Below are positions 24,280-37,604 of a stretch of DNA of 64,000 nt, in pieces. The stretch spans positions 4,498,001 through 4,562,000 of the forward strand of contig NC_091114.1 of NCBI RefSeq assembly GCF_024713975.1, in the 5' to 3' direction. This stretch comes from Paralichthys olivaceus (taxonomy: Eukaryota > Chordata > Actinopteri > Pleuronectiformes > Paralichthyidae). The first letter of the stretch is position 1; each line of letters begins with the position of its first letter. The notes beneath the pieces are model-generated. The model did no database searches. It was not told the DNA's origin and saw only the letters and a program-made list of their open reading frames with translations. Position numbers and translations under genes: made by a program.

Positions 24280-27200
24280 CAATTTTTTACCCCAACAATG
24301 CCCCCCTACATTCTGTCTTGTTTCCTTTTATACACAACACAAAGATGGAATAAAGCTGCAATATTCCTACCTTCGTCAGGCTGTATAAAATGAGCTACAA
24401 TTACTTGTATCACAACACATGAGAGGTAATTATCTTTACGTGTGTGAGTGGATATAGGGAGAGAGCAAATGAGGTCAGGATAGGAGGGTACAGAGTCTGT
24501 GCACATGGGAGGAAAATCAAAATACGGAGACCATGCAAGTGTGTGTGTTCAGAGTGTGTATGTCCATGTGAGTGAGCCGGAGTATCTCTGTGTAAGTGTT
24601 GGCATGTTATATGGACAATATGTGTAACAGACAGGACAGCATGCACAGTCCCTCAGGGCCTGTTAGCAGATTAATGCTGAGTTGTGCTTCTGATCTTTAT
24701 CTCAAGCCTGGAGAGCACTGCAGCCAAAGGCCCTCTATTGACAGATTGACCCTCTGCAACACAGGGGACCAATCGATCAGGAAACTGTGTTGATACTGTT
24801 ACAATATATATTTTCAACCAAAATATACTGACATTGAAATAATGAGCTGATTTACTAGAGTTGTTGGATTTGTATTCTTTCTCTGCTGCCTCTCCAACTG
24901 TTTCTGCCTTGTTTTCTTCCCCCGTCACTGATAAAGTCTCATCTGAACCTCAGCCTTGGGTGCAGCAACACGCAGCACTCTAACATTCGCCCGAGCAACA
25001 TCTCAGCCTGCGCCGCTCTCCGCTCCGCCAGCTCTCTCATTTGCCAGTGTTAATTGAAAGTCAATTTGGAGCAGATGGCACAGTTAAAAGATGACCCATA
25101 ATCCCCTCGCTTGAAGGGGGGTGGGGGTTGTGAGAGGCCTCTGGCTGATTTCACTCCAGAGGTTGTGAAAAAGCAAAGAGGTTTTCCCACAATGCTTTGG
25201 TAGCTCTCTCCACCTTGCCAGTGGGTTCGCAGTGTTGTTTGAGGTGAAGCCAGTCAGGATGGGACACTGAGGTAAATCCTCTATTAGTCCCAGCTCACGA
25301 GTTAGATAGCATGTGGTGTAGACTTGTGGTGTAACGTGAACACTGACTGCTTCAGGTTGTCTCTGAGTCCTGTGTTAAGAATTTTCATGTCAATCAAATC
25401 TGAAGTTCGAGCCAAACAGTGTCTGAATGAATGGGACGGGTCAGAAAAATGAACTGTAAACATAATTTTCCTGCTTTTTGCGTTTCTTTACATTAGAATA
25501 TTTCATGCTCAAAAAACACACACACACCAAATGGTACAATTGAGAGTTTAGATAGCTCTTAGTTCATGTCTTACAAACAACTGACTGTTTATAAAAACGG
25601 ACAACGCGTCTCTACTTCCTCCCACTAACCAGAAATCAAACCAAAATAACCCGGCAGCTGTGGCATCAAGCATTTTTACTTCCACCAAGGTTATGTTTCC
25701 ATCTTATGTTTCCACATATGATAATGCACGAAATACTGGATGGACCCAATCAGCAAGTGGTTGTGAGATTCTTTCCAAACATCTCTGTGTCTGCCCATCT
25801 AGACTAGAATGCAGCCCTGGAGTTTTCAAACAAGCAATAATAAGCATGCAATATTTCCAAACTTCTCTGTTTTAGCACCTCTAAAACTCTGGGCGTCAGA
25901 CATTGCCGTGGCAGAGCGGATTCATTTTCAAACACAAACCTAGTTGTGTGGATGTAGCCCTGGTGCATATCTGGATCAGGGAGTGGAGGCAGGAATTTTC
26001 TTTTTCAATGTCTTTAACATTGCGAGATGTATGAATCCTACAGAAAAAAATCCGACATATTTAGGGGGTTGGTATATATGGGTGTGCACATTTTGATGCA
26101 CATCCAAATGGAAATGTGGATTTTTAAATATTTTTTATTGGAGGGGTAGTCTTTTTCAAGCTGTTGTATGGTCACAAATATGACTAGAAACCTGCAACAA
26201 TAATTGGTTTTGACATATGGTTTACAAGTATATGAATATGAAGGATTTTGGCAAGGATACTGATCTGTCAGTTTCCTGGGAAATAACATTGATCTTGGCA
26301 AAACAGGCATATTTAGAGGACTGACATCGAAGAGTGTGTGAAATTTTGTGCGGCTTGATAGAATTTAAAGTGACTGTTGGGCCCCAGCAGAGCTAAGTGA
26401 CATTCTTGTATTTGATGATCATATATTAATAATTATCACCTGGATTTTTACAACAAATTACTGCTTATAGTCCAATACTTGCTATAAACAGTTGATCCTA
26501 TTGATTAGTTCTACGGTAAAGGTTTGCAGGTTCATCACATTTCATTCCGATGATCTTTTTTGACCAAACTCATGAAACTTAGTCATCCCCAGTACCCAGA
26601 CAGTCACATGACAACATTGATCGACTGATGTCATATGTGCAGCAAACAGCCACCAATTCTCAGCTGCTGTCAAGTTGACACACTTCTCAGGACACTAATC
26701 CTTTCACAGAATGTACATGCTTCCCCTAGTGACCAATCACAGCTTGAAGTATTAATCAAAGAACCCAATCAGCATCTTTGGAAAAGACACAAATCCCACC
26801 CTGAACAAAGCCATGTGACCTTGGTTCCTCTTTCCTGTCTCCAGGGTTGTTTACAACTGTCTGCTCTCTGTACAACACACTTGCATTTTTATGTGCTCTC
26901 ACACACTGTAATAGCGATTGTTTCTGCTTGTGTGTTCTCTTGTTTCCTGCGCTCACAGTTGTGCAATGCTTCCTCTGGCGCTCAGCCTGTATACCGTACC
27001 TCCTCTGCCATATTTCTTTTTAATGACTGGTGACTGTAGACATGCCATTACTTGCAGAAGTAGTGCAAACTATTACCAAGTAACAAAACATTACAACACA
27101 GGGAGGGGAAGGGGAGCAGTTATATGTTGTGTTGACGATGAATATTAATATTGTTCAGTATTGTATTTTGATGCATTCCTTTTAGTTGCTCTAAGACGTA

Positions 27201-30200
27201 AACTGAACTCTGCATACGTGAGCGCAAATCTGCAGACTGTCTCCCTCTGGCCTGCTGGTAGAAAGTCCGTAGAAATTCAGGAGAATCCGATGTGAGAGAA
27301 AAGCAGGCGATGATGCTTCTCATGCGTGACAGAGGCTCGACGTGTCTCCCTGTGAAAAAGCGGAAGAAGACACACGCAGAAGACACCGACGAATATGTCA
27401 AGAGAGTTAGTGGTGATAAGACTGGACGACGGTGTCCGTGTGTGGTAAAGACAGTGGTGAAGGTCACATGACTGTCACTTCCGGCCTCTGTTTGCTGCAC
27501 CCGGCTGTTGCTGATGCTGTGTCTGTGCAGAGAACCTCCCTCTGTGTTGTGTATGTGTGAAAAACAAACTTTTAAATTATCCCGACTTTATGCGCAGATC
27601 ATGTTTGAAAACTCCGATAGCTTCCTTTGATTTCTGAAGAACTACCCCACATCATTACATAAACAGTATTTAGCCTAAAGCTCTTTAACCAGTACACTGA
27701 GTTAAAGTTCAACTATGCTTAAATAGGTCACATTTGATTAGCCACAAATAATCAGTTAGTTTCCATTTTTTCTAACGATATGGTTTGACAAGCAGCAAAG
27801 TTTGTTCTGCCACCAGCACAACATAACACACAACACAGCAAAAGCTCAACTCCAGTTGTAAACAATGTATGAAGCTCTTCTTTATCTTTGTTTCGCAGCA
27901 CTTGTTAGCACATGATCTGAAGGAGCTGATCTCCCTGTGACTCAGATATTATACCAACACAGAGCTCAATCAGTAGGTCAGTAGATACCGATCAATCAGT
28001 CTGATGGCTCCGGGTCATTGGTCTCTTCCTATTATAACGAAAGCCCCCCATAACTCCAGGCTCTAACAGCAGCAGTCCTGCATTAGAATTAACAACCAAC
28101 ATCCTGGTATCATTTGCATGCGATTGTTGCGTGTGGATTTCTGGGGTTGCGAATGAATTCAGACATGTGCTGGCTGCAAGATAGCTAACAACGTGGAAAT
28201 GTGTCTGTGCTGAAGGACTGCTAAAGATAAAGGAGGACAAAGTTTCCTTGTCATGTGTTTCACTGCGTGTGTATGTGTGTGTGTGTGCGTGCGTTTGTGA
28301 GAGAGAGAAAAAGCGAGAGAGAGGGAATAAGACAGAGAGCAGGCCTGTCCAGGACAGTGCACAAACATTGCTCGTTTTAATTACGTCACAGGCAAGTGGC
28401 TGTAAAAGCAGGAAAATGTGGATTACATCATGGAGCCACAGTTTATCTACAGAGGGCCTGTTATCAGCACAGAGCAGGCGTGAGTCTCAATGCAAATAGC
28501 ATGGCCTCAGTGGCCTCTGTTAACCTGCCTGTTGTCTGCAGATGATGAAAGACAACTGATAGTCGCTTCAACAGGCTTTCAATCCACTCCCTGTCAGACC
28601 TCGACCCTTTCTTTTTGTCCTGTGTCTCTGTGCTCTCATTGATCATGACTACTCAACAACACACAAAAGCTTTAAAAAAAATAAATAAAAGCAAATGAAT
28701 CCACGTGTTTATTTTCATATGCAATGATGTCAAAGGGACAGTTCAAACCTTTTGTGAAATACACTTGCTTGCCAAGGAAAAAACAGAGGAAGTGGAGGGA
28801 AAACATTTTTTTTGGTTCAAAATCAGAAAAATATGCAAACCCAGAAACGTCACAGCAAGGACAGGACTTCTGAAGTGTCCGCTCGCTGTTGGTTTTTAAG
28901 ATCTCAGAGGGGTTTGCCCCTCAAAAACAGCTGATTATTACTGTATCATTTTTCAGGGGCCGCCTCCTTCAGAAGCCACAGTGTATGCGCCCCGCGAAGG
29001 TGGCGGTCTTCGTAATTTGCGTAGACTGCAAAGAAAATTAGCACCGAAATTAGACGGTCTGATCTGCAGAGGGTTTCCGTGATCTGCATCACCAGTTTGT
29101 TATGACTGTCACATAGCAACAGAGCTGCAGTTGGACATGATGAGGAAGTTCTTGTTTGATGGAAACCAATGATGGAAGATTAAACTATGATAATATGTAA
29201 CCTGTTTTTGAAGATTCCAGCAGGAACCAATTGATGAGGGACTGAAAGGGAAGAGATGTTGTTGGTGTTAGTATTTTTTTTAATTTGTTGACAATACAAA
29301 AAGTGTAGAATATCATCAACCTTATCTTGTAACAAAACACTCCACATACCAAGAACATATCAAGCATTCAGACTAAAAATAGATAGAGTATGAGTTGGTG
29401 TGGGTTGCTACTGGTACGCATATGCAATATTCCATAAGAATGATCTCAAGTAAATATTAGAACTCAAGCCGCTTTCAGAAATGACCTCCTGAGGATTCAG
29501 AGTCCGCAGTTGTCCATTCACACATGAACCAGGCAGGAGGGGATTCTCCGCTCAGACGCATTCACAACAACCCAGAAATCTCAGCACCCCAGGAAGCTGT
29601 CCAGCAATCAACCAACCAACAAACAAATGGACAGAGGCCAAAACATAATCTTCTTGGTGAAGGTAACAAATACAAGTTCTTGCACAAGGAGCCCCTTGCA
29701 CCATAAGCCTGCTTAGAGTGTGTGTAGGTCAAAGGGGACAGTCCTGTCACTGTTGTCTGGTATGACTGAGGGCTGCTTTGTGTTTCTCTCCCCCTTTCCG
29801 AGCCACTTGTTCATGTTCAAAAAGACGATGCAGCAAATCTTATCAGCAATCAAAGATGTTGTTGAAAACAGCATGTAGTGGTGGTTGAGACAGTGTCCCT
29901 CAGCCAGACTAGGCGGATACCACCATCCAGAGAGAAATGGCCTCAGTGACACTAAGTTGAGAGGAATGTATGGTATGGGAGGAACTCTGTGCTGTGTTCT
30001 TTAAGCCCTGGCAACTGTTTGTTAGCTGGAACACAAACCTCCAGTCAACAGGTCATTCTTGGGAGACAGGTTTCAAGGTGAAGACGAATAAAATGCCCAT
30101 TAACAGAGCTTTTTTTTTTTTTATCAAATGATTTTGCAATGCAAAACAAAGAGGTTATTCCAGTCCCTGGTAATTACACAGACACATTCAGCAGGTATTC

Positions 30201-31490
30201 CTCATCTCCCATTGGCTTTGACTAGTGTAGTTTGAAAGGCCACTCCACAGATATTCAAGCTTATCTGTCCATGTCATAAAACTGCACCAAGTTACCCCCC
30301 TGATGGTTCAGCTTTATTTCATTATCCCTTTCACACTGCCTGTTTCAGGCTGGAATATGGCACTTTTGAATATCTATAGAGGCACACCGCTACTGTGGTT
30401 AAATCTGTAAATAGTGTTTATTTTAATGAAAGAAATACGTACAAATGTACAAATGTATGTTTTATGTATAGAGTATACCCCAAAAAGGGAAATCAATAAG
30501 GATTCGGGGCAGGGTTCATGTGCATGTACAGCTGCATTAACTGTCTTTAAGCCACTTGGGGGCAGTGCAAACAAAGTGCAAATACAATAAATGAAATATT
30601 GCAGGCAACACGTTAAAGTTAAGGTGGTATAAAGTTAAAATTGTCAGCTAAAAGACAGTAAAATATGTGATAGAGCTGAGGGGATTAGGATAGTCAAGTG
30701 ATAATTCTCTGTGAGTGATTTCCTTTCACAATACAAATTTCATACATTATTCATATAAAAATATTGATCAAAGCAGCTTTAATGTGCTTGCTATTCTGTG
30801 CATTTAGTATCTTACAACTTTTTTGGGGGGTGACACAGGATTCCACATTGAAACATGAATATTCAAACAGCCCATAAGTCAAGCAGTCATGCGTCAGGCA
30901 GCCTTAGAGTGTCTGCAGATTTATCACGGCTCCTCAGTAAAACCCAGTGACACCCAGTGACGGCTACAAGGGCAAGAAAAACACACTCTGCAAAAGTGGG
31001 TGGACAAAGATCAGCTGTGTGTTTATCGTGTTTCTCCCTGCTGAGAAGTCAGGCCACGAGATGAGCTGGACACCCAGGCAGCTCATATGACCAGAGATGT
31101 GTGGCTTTAAGACAGAATGAGGTATTCATAAACGTTCTACCTCACATGGACAGAGCTGAGCCATGTGTGTGTGTGTGTGTGTGCCAGGGGGTTGTAAACC
31201 TCACAAACACCCTTCATAGACGCCTGGCTTTAGATTGAACCCTATGGTTCAAATTGGCTATTGTTCCAAAATGAGAAAGAATTAATATGGATGTTGCTGT
31301 AAAAACACTTTATCATGATGTCACCCAACTACACAATGACTCCCCTTCAACTCCTTGATGGACCTCTGTCCAATCACATCAATTTACTGAGTGACTGAAA
31401 CCGTCTTTAGATCAGACAAACAAGTTTCTACATTTGTAAATCTTTAAATAACCTCCTGAGGGTCAGTCATATGGTTTTAAATGGCACAAG
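24280..31490. other. Long interval with no recognisable gene
   Basis: No coding exon that I can support. The region near 27480-27500 reads GCCGGAAGTGACAG on the minus strand, an ETS-type promoter motif. An open minus frame of about 126 codons runs left from 27500 (part reads FYQQARGRQSADLRSR), so an unrecognised small transcript is possible. Around 25960-26330 there is an old dispersed repeat also seen near 47060-47130. (GT/GA)-rich simple sequence lies at about 28265-28325. Confidence 0.5.
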
Positions 31491-31495
31491 CCATA

Positions 31496-31722
31496 GGGCG
31501 GCCGTGGCTCAGCGGTAGAGCAGCCACAACCAAGCTGCCCCTGAGCAAGGCACCACCCCCCAGGCACCAGCAACAGCAGCCCACCTCTCCAGCATATGTG
31601 TGTACATGGCATATGTCAATGTGTGTTTCATCCAGGTGCCAACTGGATGGGTTAAATGCAGAGAACAATTTCATGTATGCATGTAAAAGTGTTAATAAAA
31701 GTGACAATAAAGGTATATCTTA
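31496..31722 (+). mobile_element. tRNA-derived SINE of a second family
   Basis: Begins GGGCGGCCGTGGCTCAGCGG, a tRNA-like A-box head. The body CCTGAGCAAGGCACC follows, and the tail is GGGTTAAATGCAGAGAAC with AATAAA words. The expected B-box segment (GGTTCGATCCC type) is missing, so the copy is internally deleted. It differs from the SINE in the tandem array. Confidence 0.8.
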
Positions 31723-32894
31723 AGGCAGTAATTACGCTGGCATCTGTTAAACATGTACAGTCTAAATAAATGTCAGAAAGTCATTAGTAAAGGGGAGTGG
31801 TCTCTAACTTTCCAACAAATGTACAAAATGTTAAATTGTTAATGAACTTTGGTAGAGATGGTCTGCAGTGACATAGAAGAGAAAGATAAAAACTGGGGAT
31901 TTTTTTTTACCAGCCAGTAAATCCTGTCCTATAAAATCCCTCTATAAAAGATAGAAAATAAATTAAAAACAATTAATAATGTATTTTTTAGGACTAATGA
32001 AGGATTTGTAAAGGCATGAGTATGGACTAACTTTGCCGCCACATATGTGAGGATCATTCCTGGAGCTTTTGACCATCCCATGAACGGCCTCAGAGAATAC
32101 AATGCGTACTGTGCTAACAATGTATTATGTGAAATACATTGTAAGGCAAAATGGCATTTGTGCTTTTTGCATTTTTCTTGCTCCTAGTAAAACTTCAGGA
32201 GTGCACAATGAGACAAATAAAGGAAAAACCTGAAAAAAGCAGAGCACACACCAGTGTACCACCTTCCCACCTGTATCTCTTGACTCCAAAGCTACATCCT
32301 CCTCCACTCTGGACACCTAATCCCCATAAGCCTCTCTAATGCCCCCGCACAGAGAGAAAGCAAGGGAGCGAGAGAGGAAGTGGCGAGAGGAGAGTCTGAG
32401 CTTAATGACCTTGCAATCCGATTACAGGCCCGCCACGTTTTCACAATCTGAAAATCCTGATAAGGGCAGTTTATCTGCCAGTAGGGGGCAGCATAGGCCT
32501 TGTGAACGAGTGCAACTGCTCAGACAAGAGATACAATGTGTTACTTGGCCAGTGCTTCCTGGTGGGTTTGACTTTACCCAGAGACTCACTGAGAATCACA
32601 GAGATGGATTAAGAAGCAGTGTGTTGCCTGATCTTACAACCACTGTAGTATGCATGAGTACATTACACTGTTGACTCTGAGCATGAAATGAAAAAAACTT
32701 CTTTAATTTCATTTTGTTTAATATATACAGATATGTTTTGGTGTGTCAAAACAGGTAACTGGGTTTTATGACATGCCAAAAATATAGAATCATGATTTTT
32801 TTTAAACAGTCCTGCCTGATGCCCTTTACACCACAAATCAACTGTCATTTTAACACAAACCTCACATAATGCAGAATAAGGCAAGTTTAGTGGA

Positions 32895-33077
32895 TTGTAC
32901 AATAACTTGCTTGGGCAAGGCATCTCATTCTTCAGGAAATCCTTGAACTCAGCTTTGGATAAGGTCTTTGAATTACCATCCTTCCATGCATATTTTTCAG
33001 AGGTGCTTATAAAGGACCATGCCTGCTGCCTGGAAGCTGCAGATTTCTGCCATTGCGAGGTGGTGAACAAAATCGAA
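32895..33077 (-). pseudogene. Truncated S100 copy (exon 1 only)
   Basis: A minus-strand ATG at about 33077 opens MAEICSFQAAWSFISTSEKY and continues to LKNEMPCPSK, closely related to exon 1 of the intact gene at 34588. The splice donor after the exon is changed (AAGTTATTG where the intact copy has GAGGTACTG), and intron homology stops at about 32740 with no second exon. The promoter motif is also altered, TATTTAAAG instead of TATATAAAG (about 33138-33148). The copy lacks the high-affinity EF-hand, so it should not give an S100 protein. Confidence 0.75.
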
Positions 33078-33475
33078 GAAAAGCAGCCGTCAACAGAGTG
33101 GTTGATGTGTGAGGAGTGCAAGAGCTGAGAGCCAACTCTTTAAATAACTGTTGATAAACCAGTTTAGGCATGTGACTGAAGGTCCAATTATGTCAACCCA
33201 TCTTCAATTCTACAACGCCCAATGTGCACGCATATCATTCGACAAACCCCAGTGTCATTTGATACTATGATTTGATAAATTTTAGGTTATTTTACTGTGC
33301 AAGGTATGAACTGTGTGCTGGTTGTCAGTTTGGGTTTCACTGGATCGCAATGAAATACTTTTAAACGCACTGTCACTGTCATTGTTGCATGTGCTGTGAC
33401 TGGTAGTAAACTTTACGCTGCGGGGGAAGAAACATTGTGAAAGCTGTCTAAATGTACTGTGTAATATATCTTTAT

Positions 33476-33480
<5 letters not shown>

Positions 33481-33532
<52 letters not shown>
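33481..33532. repeat. (AT)n microsatellite
   Basis: About 25 AT dinucleotides, followed by TATG and TATA words and, at about 33672-33701, a (GA)n tract. A related (GA)n tract at about 35030-35051 lies in a duplicated S100 flank. Confidence 0.9.
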
Positions 33533-33539
<7 letters not shown>

Positions 33540-33977
33540 ATGCAGAATATAATATAATGCATGAAGCCTGGAACTATAAAAAGAAAACTATATATATATT
33601 TACATATGTATGTATTTGTGGGTGTATATGTAGATATATTTGTTTGAGTCTGTGTCTGTGTGTGTGCAAAAGAGAGAGAGAGAGAAAGAGAGAGAGAGAG
33701 TGAGAGGATGTCTTCGTACCAATAGGTTTCTAAATTTAAAAAACTAATTTTATTTCAGAAAGCACAATTTGTATCTTGTTCATATTCTTGCCATGTCTAA
33801 CCACATCTTCTTTCTGCTTTCTGATTTCACACTAATCATGAAACACATGACAAACAAGTACAAGTAGAACAATTTCTTTATTCAGCAGCTACAAAAAATT
33901 CTTAAAATCTGTTACGACAGGTATGGTATGCTGCTGTTGCCTCCATCTGGCTGCACCCAAGGATGTGGTTGACCTGC

Positions 33978-34588
33978 TCACTTTTGCATTTGACAGATTT
34001 CGAAGCAGGCATAGGTGAAAGCACCGAGGAGGGACAGATATTCAGGGAAGTCGATCTCTTGGTCTCCATTTTGATCAAGCTCATTCATCATCTTGTCGAA
34101 CTGAGCTGGGTTTTTCGGCCCCTGTACATGCAAACACAGCAACATCGTTGTTTTTAAGATATAGACAAAAGATTTTTTTTACCTTCTCTTCCCTCAACTT
34201 GTTTTTACAGCCAAATTAAAGGACATGAAGGACATGAAGGACATACAAAGGTGGTTGTTAAACCCTGAAATTAAAGCCTTGTCAAAACAGGTAACTGGGT
34301 TAAATGACATGCCAAAAATATAGAATCATGATTTTTTTTAAACAGTCCTGCCTGATGCCCTTTACACCACAAATCAACTGTCAATTTAACACGAACCTCA
34401 CATAATGCAGAATAAGGCAAGTTTAGTGGATTGTACAGTACCTCGGCTGGGCAAGGCATCTCATTCTTCAGGAACTCCTTGAACTCATATTTGGATAAGG
34501 TCTTTGATTTACCATCCTTCGATGCATATTTTTCAAAGGTGCTGACAATGACAAAGCATGCTGCCTGGAAGGGACTGATATCTGCCAT
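33978..34588 (-). CDS. S100-family EF-hand calcium-binding protein (96 aa)
   Basis: Two exons: 34588-34442 (49 codons) and 34121-33978 (47 codons plus stop), with a GTAC donor, a TACAG acceptor and phase 0. This is the standard S100 gene layout. Exon 1 begins MADISPFQAACFVIVSTFEK and holds the S100 pseudo-EF loop (about residues 21-34) ahead of LSKYEFKEFL. Exon 2 has the canonical loop DQNGDQEIDFPE (about residues 65-76) and ends CFEICQMQK. The family works as homodimers that expose a target-binding surface on calcium binding. A TATA box (TATATAAAG, 34673-34681) lies about 90 bp upstream of the start, and AATAAA lies at 33877-33882. Which S100 subtype it is cannot be settled by eye. Confidence 0.92.
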
Positions 34589-34672
34589 GGCGAGGTGGTG
34601 AACAAAATCGAAGAAAAGCAGCAGTCAACAGAGTGGTTGATGTGTGAGGAGTGCAAGAGCACAGAGTCAACT

Positions 34673-34681
34673 CTTTATATA
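34673..34681 (-). promoter_or_regulatory. TATA box of the S100 gene at 34588
   Basis: TATATAAAG on the minus strand, at the same relative place as in the S100P-like gene (39234-39242) and altered in the truncated copy. Confidence 0.75.
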
Positions 34682-35252
34682 ACTGATGAAAAACCAGTTT
34701 GGGCGTATGACTAAAGGTCCAATTATGTCAACCTATCTTCAGTTCTACAACGCCCAAGAGGATGTCTTCGTACCAATAGGTTTCCAAATTAAAAAAACAA
34801 ATTTTATTTCAGAAAGCACAATTTGTATCTTGTTCAAATTCTTCCAATGTCTAACCACATCTTCTTTCTGATTTCTGATTTCACACTAATCATGAAACAC
34901 ATGACAAACATGTACAGGTAGAACAATTTATTTATTCAGCAGCTTCAAATAACTCTTAAAACCTGTTACGACAGGTATGGTATGCTGCTGTTGCCTCCAT
35001 CCGGCTGTCTGTGTCTGTGTGCGTGCGAAAGAGAGAGAGAGAGAGAGAGAAAGGATGTCTTCGTACCAATAGGTTTCCACATTTAAAAAACTCTTTTTAT
35101 TTCAGAAAGCACAATTTGTACCTTGTTCATATTCTTGCCATGTCTCACCACATCTTCCACATAACAAACATTTACAGGTAGAACATTTTCTTTATTCAGC
35201 AGCTTCAAAAAACTCTTAAAACCTGTTACCTGATGCCTCCATCTGGCTGCAC

Positions 35253-35402
35253 CCAAGGGTGTGGTTGACCTGCTCAAATACGGTCATGACAGATTTCGAA
35301 GCAGGCATACTGTAGGTGAAAGCATCTAGGAGGGACAGATATTCAGGGAAGTCGATCTCTTGGTCTCCATTTTTATCACGGTCCTTCATTATCTCGTCGT
35401 TG
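35253..35402 (-). pseudogene. S100 exon-2 relic
   Basis: The minus strand reads KDRDKNGDQEIDFPEYLSLL, an intact EF-hand loop related to exon 2 of the 34-kb gene. A 5-bp insertion after AFTY (about 35310) shifts the frame, so the normal C-terminus and stop are lost. No exon 1 lies upstream: sequence beyond about 35405 is unrelated. Its flanks repeat the 3' flank of the intact gene. It is a dead duplicate fragment. Confidence 0.8.
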
Positions 35403-35409
35403 CGGGGGA

Positions 35410-37600
35410 GGAAACATCGTAAAAAACACCTCCTCAATCAAATCTGCTCCAAAAACTGGTTGTTCCTTGTACCATACCCCAACCCTTCAAGTAAGTTTCA
35501 AGAAAGTCAGTTCGTTTTTGCATGGAAAACTGCAAACATAATAAGAGAGAAGCATTATATGAAGCCCCGCATTTAGTATCTTTCAATGTATTACTGCACG
35601 ATGTATTTACCAAGTTGGACTCCATGACATATCTACCTACTAATTCTACAAACGTCTGTCTGTATGTATGTGGAATGCAGATCTCACGTACTGTCCATCT
35701 GATCAGCTTCACACTTTTCATGTTTGTTGTTAATGAGAACACACAACTTGAAAAATTCACTGGTGTCTTCTGTGTGTATGGCTTCACTTTTTCATCCGAA
35801 GATATTTATGTTCTTTTTGCCTTTTTCATTTTTGTGTCTGTTACGTATTAGGAGCGTCATTAGGTCCACCACTTGCTCGCCTTGAATCCTGGGGATTTCA
35901 TGTTGTGTTCTCACATCCACTTCTGCAGACTTTATACTCGGGGGCCCCAGGCAAAGAAAGTCCACAGAGACTCCAGTGGCTCTCCCATTTGTGTTCACAC
36001 ATACACCTCCTCCAGAAACTGAAGTGCATGTCTGAAAGCAGCTATTGACTCACTACTTGTTTGGCAACTTGTCTTTCAAGTGAAAGGGCAAAGTAAATGT
36101 TGTTGCTGCCATGCTTAATCAAGATTATCAAGCGGAATTACAGAGCTTTCATTTTTTTAAAGTTGTGAACTTGGGTCTGAAGATTGTGTCGATTGATTAA
36201 GTAGCCAACTTATAATATATGAAAAAAAACACACCAGCTGAGTCAATCATTCAACATATGTATAAGCCACACACATGAATAGTAACAAAGGACATTCAGT
36301 TTGATTTTATGAAAAACGTTTACTATAAAATTGGGTTAGGTAAGTTTTCTAATGTCACCCTGCACCATAGACTGAGCATGTCCAGCGAACAAACAATAAA
36401 ACAGTATATTGTAAAACTGTTTGAGCTGGACTCACTAAGTAAACAGCCCATTTCAAACAGGAAGGTTTAAAACAGGCACTGCACTAGTTAGACTGAATGA
36501 AATGTCAACCAGCGTTACACAACATAGCGATAGTGTGGTGGTTAACACCTTTTCCAGGTCCTGTGACTGGGTATGTGGGTTAAGGGCGTGAATTTGTTAT
36601 TTGATGTGTGAAACTGTCTCTTTATTCCTTCACACGCTCAATCATGCATATGGCAGCAGCAAATTATGTCAGTGGTGACGATGGTGATGAATCTCTTTTG
36701 TACATTTTTCTAGTGCCAGTTACGAATACCCTTTTGGAAAGGAGAGTTTTTCTACCACTAGAGGGCAGCATAGGCATCTTGTAATTATGCAAATGCTCCA
36801 ACTGGCGATAACTTGGCCAGTGCTTCCTGGTGGGCTGATGGAGCGATGAACTGACCCAGAGACTCACAGAGAATCCCAGAGGTGGATTAAGAAGCAGCGT
36901 GTTAACTCTGATCAGAGTTAGCTGGTCAACAACATTGTCTCTATAGCCTGCAGTGTCTTGACCTCTATTGTTTACTTCATGCCTGGCCCCTCTGAGCTAA
37001 CTGCAATTACAAAGCTCCCTCATGGATCTCAAAAAGATCCTATTGTTACCTACAAAAATACTTTCCACAAAACCTGGTAGAAGGATGTGCTGTTGGTAAG
37101 GGAAGAACCAACATTGTGAGATTTGACATTTTTAAAGATTTCAAGTGGACTGATTGTGTGCAATTTAATGTGGCATGAATTTGCTTGTTGTCTTTGCGCT
37201 GACTTTCAACAACATCTGAAACCTTCCTGTGTGACGACGTTAATCTCTGCAAACTGCTTTCTGCAAACAGAGTGTTAAGAGAGTGGTTCATCAAGTACTT
37301 ACAGTTTCTCATGCAAGTCCCCTTTTTCTAGTAAGACAGGAAATGTGGTGAATGTACTTCATGTGGCTTTTTGACCAACTGCTGTAACACGATAAAATCA
37401 TTTCCTATCATCTTTGACAATGCATACATGCACACATGAATTTTCATATTTTTGGCTCCATAGCAAAAGTAAATTACATAATATATAAGTTGTATATGTG
37501 TTCCTTTTAATATTTTTTCTTTCATATATTGGACCTACATTAATGTTTTATATTCATAGTTATTCAAATGATTCAAACCCCTTTTGTTCTTGTTTCACAT
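35410..37600. other. Intergenic, with old duplicated blocks
   Basis: No gene seen. The block at about 36735-36915 is a diverged copy of about 32460-32640 (shared TTGGCCAGTGCTTCCTGGTGGG and CAGAGACTCAC words). Pieces near 36530-36600 and 37240-37290 resemble about 41480-41600. These blocks suggest repeated segmental duplication around the S100 genes. Confidence 0.5.
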
Positions 37601-37604
37601 GTAT

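Noticed and set aside
33452-33703. 83-codon frame across the AT and GA microsatellites
   Set aside because: Low-complexity translation (YIYIYI, RERERK) of simple repeats.
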